Source of the DNA: a bacterium ADurb.Bin374 | GTDB lineage: Bacteria > Riflebacteria > Ozemobacteria > Ozemobacterales > Ozemobacteraceae | Assembly (NCBI GenBank): GCA_002068715.1 | Contig: MWAR01000460.1 | Location: 1-5,601 of the forward strand | DNA: 5,601 nucleotides | Direction of reading: 5' to 3' | In this document: piece by piece, positions 1-5,601 of the stretch | How the letters are laid out: every line of letters begins with the position of its first letter | Position numbering within the stretch: the first letter of the stretch is position 1 | Notes under the pieces: generated by a model | Told to the model about the DNA's origin: nothing | Databases searched by the model: none | Seen by the model: only the letters and a program-made list of their open reading frames with translations | Program-made: the position numbers and the translations under genes

Positions 1-3281
<3,281 letters not shown>

Positions 3282-3321
3282 GCCGTTCGTCGCGCGCCGC
3301 CTGCGCTGATTGGAAGAAGGT

Positions 3322-3350
3322 TTGCACCTGTCCTGACGGGTGTGTATAAT
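3322..3350 (+). promoter_or_regulatory. Sigma70-type promoter for the GGDEF-like/hydroxylase operon
   Basis: A -35 box TTGCAC (3322-3327, four or five of six matches to TTGACA depending on alignment) is followed by a 17-bp spacer and a perfect -10 box TATAAT (3345-3350). The predicted transcription start is near 3357, giving a leader of about 119 nt before the GTG at 3476. It lies in a divergent intergenic region and is the only strong AT-rich -10 element in this GC-rich stretch. It would drive the three overlapping plus-strand genes. Assigned by motif only. Confidence 0.72.
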
Positions 3351-3373
3351 ACCCGATGCAGAGCATACGTCAT
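3346..3373 (-). promoter_or_regulatory. Possible divergent promoter for mfd
   Basis: On the minus strand, ATGACG (3373-3368) and TATTAT (3351-3346) are separated by 16 bp and point toward mfd, whose start codon is about 65 bp downstream of the -10. The -10 occupies almost the same base pairs as the plus-strand TATAAT, so the two promoters would be back to back and mutually exclusive. The -35 match is mediocre, so this is a tentative call. Confidence 0.3.
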
Positions 3374-3463
3374 GCCTCGCCGGGCCGTCAAGAAGCCGCT
3401 CCCGGACGTGCTACGCGAACGACCTCCCGGCACGCGACGGCGGGGTCATGACGAATAGCAGGG

Positions 3464-3469
3464 AAAGGA
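3464..3469 (+). promoter_or_regulatory. Ribosome binding site deciding the GTG start at 3476
   Basis: AAAGGA, within GGGAAAGGAA (3461-3470), sits 6 nt before GTG at 3476. This supports the GTG as the real start of the membrane GGDEF-like protein. Translation from it begins with a short polar segment followed directly by a hydrophobic helix, as expected for a signal-anchor protein. Confidence 0.7.
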
Positions 3470-3475
3470 ACCGCC

Positions 3476-4732
3476 GTGAAGCGCACGCCGACCGATCTGA
3501 ACGCACATCTGCTGACGAACCTGGTTCTCGTCGGGGTTCTGCTGATATCCGTCTGGCGTGGCCAGGCGCCGTTCGACACCGTCATCCGCCTGCCGAGCCT
3601 TCTCTTCATTCTGGTCATCATCAACACGGTCCTCCTGTTTCGCGGCTCTCTCTTCGGCACCGAAGAGGGCGGGCTTGCAGGCCGTACAGCCGATCGCAGG
3701 CCGGGCCATGGTCCGAAAGGCGAGATCGCAACTCTCAGGAACATCCTCAATGCGCGGACGGTCGATCGCGATGCGTCGCTTCCCGCCGACGCTCTTGGGG
3801 GCCTTCTCGGCGTCTCGGGCCAGGCCGGCATGAGTCTGTACATGCTCGACGAGGGCGGCGCCTTCACCCAGTTGGCCGCCTGCGGCACCCTCTCACCCCA
3901 GCTCTCGGCGGCCCGGTTCGTCTTGCAGAACGGTGAACTGAGGCTCTTCCACCCGGCCGGCCTCGGCGACGAGATGCTCTGCCGCTGGGAAACCGCGCCG
4001 CGCTGCTTCCGGCACGCCTCCGCGGTCACCATGCTCTCCGTTGAGCTGATGCCGCTCTCTTTCTACGGCAACTTCCGCGCCCTCCTCGTGGCCCTCCCGG
4101 GAAACGGCGGAAAAACGATAGGCCGCCATATCGATCCGGAATCGGCCGCCCTGTTCCTCGAAAGTGCGCTCGCACGCTGGCAGGCTTCCATCCGTGCTTC
4201 GGAGGGCCGGGCGCTCGACGCCCAGACGGGCCTTCAGCGAGCCGAATGGTTCAAGGAGTCGTTCGAGATCGAAGTCGAACGTTCCGAGCGGTATCACCAG
4301 AACCTCACGCTCATGCTCGTCGACCTGTCTCCGTGTGACGACCTGCCGGCCGCCCAGCGTGATGCCCTGCGAATCGCCGTCGCGACGGCCCTGCGCGACT
4401 CGCTGCGCCGGCTAGATCAGGCCTTCGTCGGCAGCCGCCCGAACAGGTTCGCGGCCATACTCACCGAGACGAATATCGAGGTTGCGAACCGCGTGACCGA
4501 GCGCGTGCGCCAGGCCTTCGCCGCCGGGATCGCCACGCTTCGCGGCCTGAATCCAAGGCTTGCAGTCGGAATCGCCGCCTACCCGGTCGATGCGACGCAC
4601 GGCGACGGGCTACGCGAAATGGCCGAGGAGGCCTTGAACGAAGCCGTCAGAAACGGAAAACCAGTCGTGGCATACGGTGAAATATATATGAACGCCGGGG
4701 CGATCCCACCCCATTCAGGAGAAAAGAAATGA
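3476..4732 (+). CDS. Membrane protein with GAF-like region and degenerate GGDEF domain
   Basis: 418 residues with a GTG start. Two hydrophobic segments (about 12-27 and 39-55) form a likely inner-membrane hairpin, leaving the rest in the cytoplasm. Residues about 98-208 look GAF-like (LLGVSG, SLYMLDEGG near 119, then FRALLVALPG). From 248 the GGDEF-family pattern is clear: DAQTGL in place of DxLTGL (248-253), LMLVDL at the metal-binding strand, and late VGIAAYPVDATHGD and EEALNEAVRNGKPVV motifs. However, the loop that normally carries FKxxND and the GH..GD signature is shortened, and the GGDEF pentapeptide reads RPNRF (321-325). Diguanylate cyclase activity is therefore very unlikely. RRLD (311-314) resembles the RxxD c-di-GMP inhibitory site, one residue further from the motif than usual. 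TM + GAF + dead GGDEF recalls PelD, but PelD has four helices and no pel genes are seen. It overlaps the next gene by ATGA. Role inferred: c-di-GMP receptor or signalling scaffold. Confidence 0.85.
   Translation: MKRTPTDLNAHLLTNLVLVGVLLISVWRGQAPFDTVIRLPSLLFILVIINTVLLFRGSLFGTEEGGLAGRTADRRPGHGPKGEIATLRNILNARTVDRDASLPADALGGLLGVSGQAGMSLYMLDEGGAFTQLAACGTLSPQLSAARFVLQNGELRLFHPAGLGDEMLCRWETAPRCFRHASAVTMLSVELMPLSFYGNFRALLVALPGNGGKTIGRHIDPESAALFLESALARWQASIRASEGRALDAQTGLQRAEWFKESFEIEVERSERYHQNLTLMLVDLSPCDDLPAAQRDALRIAVATALRDSLRRLDQAFVGSRPNRFAAILTETNIEVANRVTERVRQAFAAGIATLRGLNPRLAVGIAAYPVDATHGDGLREMAEEALNEAVRNGKPVVAYGEIYMNAGAIPPHSGEKK
4717..4721 (+). promoter_or_regulatory. Ribosome binding site of the [2Fe-2S] subunit gene
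   Basis: AGGAG lies 7 nt before the ATG at 4729, inside the last codons of the upstream gene. With the ATGA overlap it fixes the start and indicates translational coupling. Confidence 0.75.
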
Positions 4733-5235
4733 GCGGCTCTCATCTCGTCCAGATCCGGTTCCAGCTCAACGGCCGAAACGCCGAAGCCGAGGTGGAACCG
4801 ACCACGACCCTGCTGGAACTCGTCCGCCGGGTCTTCCGGCTCACCGCGGCGAAGGAAGGCTGCGGAAAAGGCGAGTGCGGCGCCTGCACCGTGCTTCTCA
4901 ACGGCGAGCCCGTAAACAGCTGTCTCAAGCTCGCGGCCTCCCTCCGCCCGGAAGACCGCGTGGAAACCCTCGAAGGACTCGAGAAAGACCCGCTCATGAC
5001 GACCGTCCAGCAGGCGTACGTCGATGCCGGGGCCGTCCAGTGCGGGTTCTGCATCCCGGGGATGGTCATGTCGTCCTACTCCCTGCTCAAGCGTGTTTCT
5101 CAGCCGACCGAGCATCAGATCAAGGAAGCCCTCTCCGGCAACATCTGCCGCTGCACCGGCTACCGGAAGATCGTCGCGGCCGTCAGGCAGGCCGGAAACG
5201 CCGCCCCGAACGGGGCGAAGGGAGGCAGACCATGA
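4729..5235 (+). CDS. [2Fe-2S] iron-sulfur subunit of a xanthine dehydrogenase/CO dehydrogenase-family molybdenum hydroxylase
   Basis: 168 residues, a normal full length for a CoxS/XdhC-type small subunit. It carries two [2Fe-2S] clusters that pass electrons from the molybdopterin centre of the large subunit to FAD in the medium subunit. The N-terminal plant-ferredoxin-like domain has EGCGKGECGACTV, with ligands Cys45, Cys50, Cys53 and Cys65. The C-terminal helical domain has QCGFCIPG (Cys105, Cys108) and NICRCTGY (Cys140, Cys142). All eight expected cysteines are present. There is no Tat or Sec signal, so it is cytoplasmic, as is usual for small subunits. The gene overlaps both neighbours by four bases (ATGA at 4729-4732 and 5232-5235), placing it mid-operon. 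Xanthine, aldehyde, nicotinate and 4-hydroxybenzoyl-CoA enzymes all share this subunit, so no gene symbol or substrate is given. Confidence 0.96.
   Translation: MSGSHLVQIRFQLNGRNAEAEVEPTTTLLELVRRVFRLTAAKEGCGKGECGACTVLLNGEPVNSCLKLAASLRPEDRVETLEGLEKDPLMTTVQQAYVDAGAVQCGFCIPGMVMSSYSLLKRVSQPTEHQIKEALSGNICRCTGYRKIVAAVRQAGNAAPNGAKGGRP
5218..5225 (+). promoter_or_regulatory. Ribosome binding site of the FAD subunit gene
   Basis: AAGGGAGG, a strong Shine-Dalgarno sequence, lies 6 nt before ATG at 5232. It falls within the final codons of the iron-sulfur subunit gene and fixes the start of the FAD subunit. Confidence 0.8.
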
Positions 5236-5601
5236 ACGCCGCATCATCCGCCATCCGGTACCATCGGCCCGCTGACGCCGCCGCCGCATCCGCCCTGCTC
5301 GCGGAAAACGCCGGCGCTCTCGTCGTCGCCGGCGGCACCGACCTGATCGTGAAATGGAAAAACGGAATTCTGCCCGGCCTGACCGACCTGGTCGATCTCG
5401 GCGCCCTGAATCTCAACCGGATCTCCGTCGAAGGCGGAAAACTCCGCATCGGAAGCAGCTGCACGATGGAGCAGATCCGGAAAAATCCGCTCGTGCAGGA
5501 ACGTTTCCCGACGCTGGCCTCGGCCGTCGGCCAGATCGGCGCCCTCCAGATCCGCCACGCGGCGACGCTTGGCGGCAACGTGGCGAACGCCTCGCCGGCC
5601 G
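5232..5601 (+). CDS. FAD-binding subunit of a molybdenum hydroxylase (CoxM/XdhB type), partial at right edge
   Basis: The first 123 codons of a medium subunit that is usually about 270-300 residues, cut by the window end with no stop. It opens with IRYHRPAD, the usual start of this family, followed by an alanine-rich helix and the FAD-binding loop VVAGGTDLIVK (31-41). LVDLGALN and KLRIGSSCTMEQI follow, then the second FAD-contact motif IRHAATLGGNVANASPA (107-123). In the family these two glycine-rich loops hold the FAD, which takes electrons from the iron-sulfur subunit and passes them to NAD+, ferredoxin or another acceptor. It starts on the ATGA overlap with the small-subunit gene. The molybdopterin large subunit is expected next, beyond the edge. 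Whether the 4Fe-4S insert of 4-hydroxybenzoyl-CoA reductase is present cannot be judged, because that region lies outside the window. Confidence 0.94.
   Translation, partial: MNAASSAIRYHRPADAAAASALLAENAGALVVAGGTDLIVKWKNGILPGLTDLVDLGALNLNRISVEGGKLRIGSSCTMEQIRKNPLVQERFPTLASAVGQIGALQIRHAATLGGNVANASPA

Noticed and set aside
3282..3475. Terminator, riboswitch or attachment site in the divergent intergenic region
   Set aside because: No strong GC-rich hairpin followed by a T run, no recognisable riboswitch core and no direct repeats were seen. Both flanking genes point outward, so no terminator is expected here.
3388..4032. 214-codon minus-strand open frame overlapping the start of the GGDEF-like gene
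   Set aside because: Ser/Arg/Pro-rich product antisense to a gene with transmembrane helices, a ribosome binding site and a promoter.
4676..4692. AT-rich patch (GAAATATATATGAA) as an internal promoter before the hydroxylase genes
   Set aside because: TATATA-like -10 candidates exist, but no acceptable -35 box lies 16-18 bp upstream, and the patch encodes in-frame residues of the upstream protein.
4579..5289. 236-codon minus-strand open frame across the GGDEF-like/hydroxylase junction
   Set aside because: It runs antisense to two supported genes, including the cysteine motifs of the iron-sulfur subunit, and shows no domain.

Overview
The window is bacterial chromosomal DNA of high GC content (a little over 60% by eye). 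It has tight gene spacing, ATGA stop/start overlaps, Shine-Dalgarno sites and a sigma70-type promoter. No tRNA, rRNA, mobile element, CRISPR array or long repeat was seen. The phylum cannot be fixed from this sequence alone. An aerotolerant or anaerobic heterotroph with a molybdenum hydroxylase would fit, but that is only a guess.

Layout. The left 3.28 kb is one long minus-strand gene, mfd, coding for the transcription-repair coupling factor. Its first 1093 codons are present and its last several dozen lie beyond the left edge. A 194-bp divergent intergenic region (3282-3475) follows. It holds a near-consensus plus-strand promoter (TTGCAC, 17 bp, TATAAT) and a weaker possible minus-strand promoter sharing the same AT-rich core. 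To the right is a plus-strand set of three genes joined by 4-bp ATGA overlaps. The first is a membrane protein with two N-terminal transmembrane helices, a GAF-like region and a degenerate GGDEF domain (3476-4732). The second is a complete [2Fe-2S] subunit of a xanthine dehydrogenase/CO dehydrogenase-type molybdenum hydroxylase (4729-5235). The third is the start of the FAD subunit of the same enzyme (5232 to the right edge).

How they work together. Mfd removes RNA polymerase stalled at DNA lesions and recruits UvrA; it is unrelated in function to the right-hand operon and only shares the intergenic region. The iron-sulfur and FAD subunits would pass electrons from a molybdopterin subunit, expected downstream but outside the window, to an acceptor. 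The substrate (purine, aldehyde, N-heterocycle or other) cannot be told from these two subunits.

The most unusual point is the first gene of the operon. It is a predicted membrane-anchored pseudo-GGDEF protein whose active-site motif is replaced by RPNRF while an RxxD motif like the c-di-GMP inhibitory site remains just upstream. It is translationally coupled to the hydroxylase genes. This suggests a signal-receptor or scaffold role tied to the enzyme, but nothing here proves it. No clearly new multi-gene system is visible in the window.
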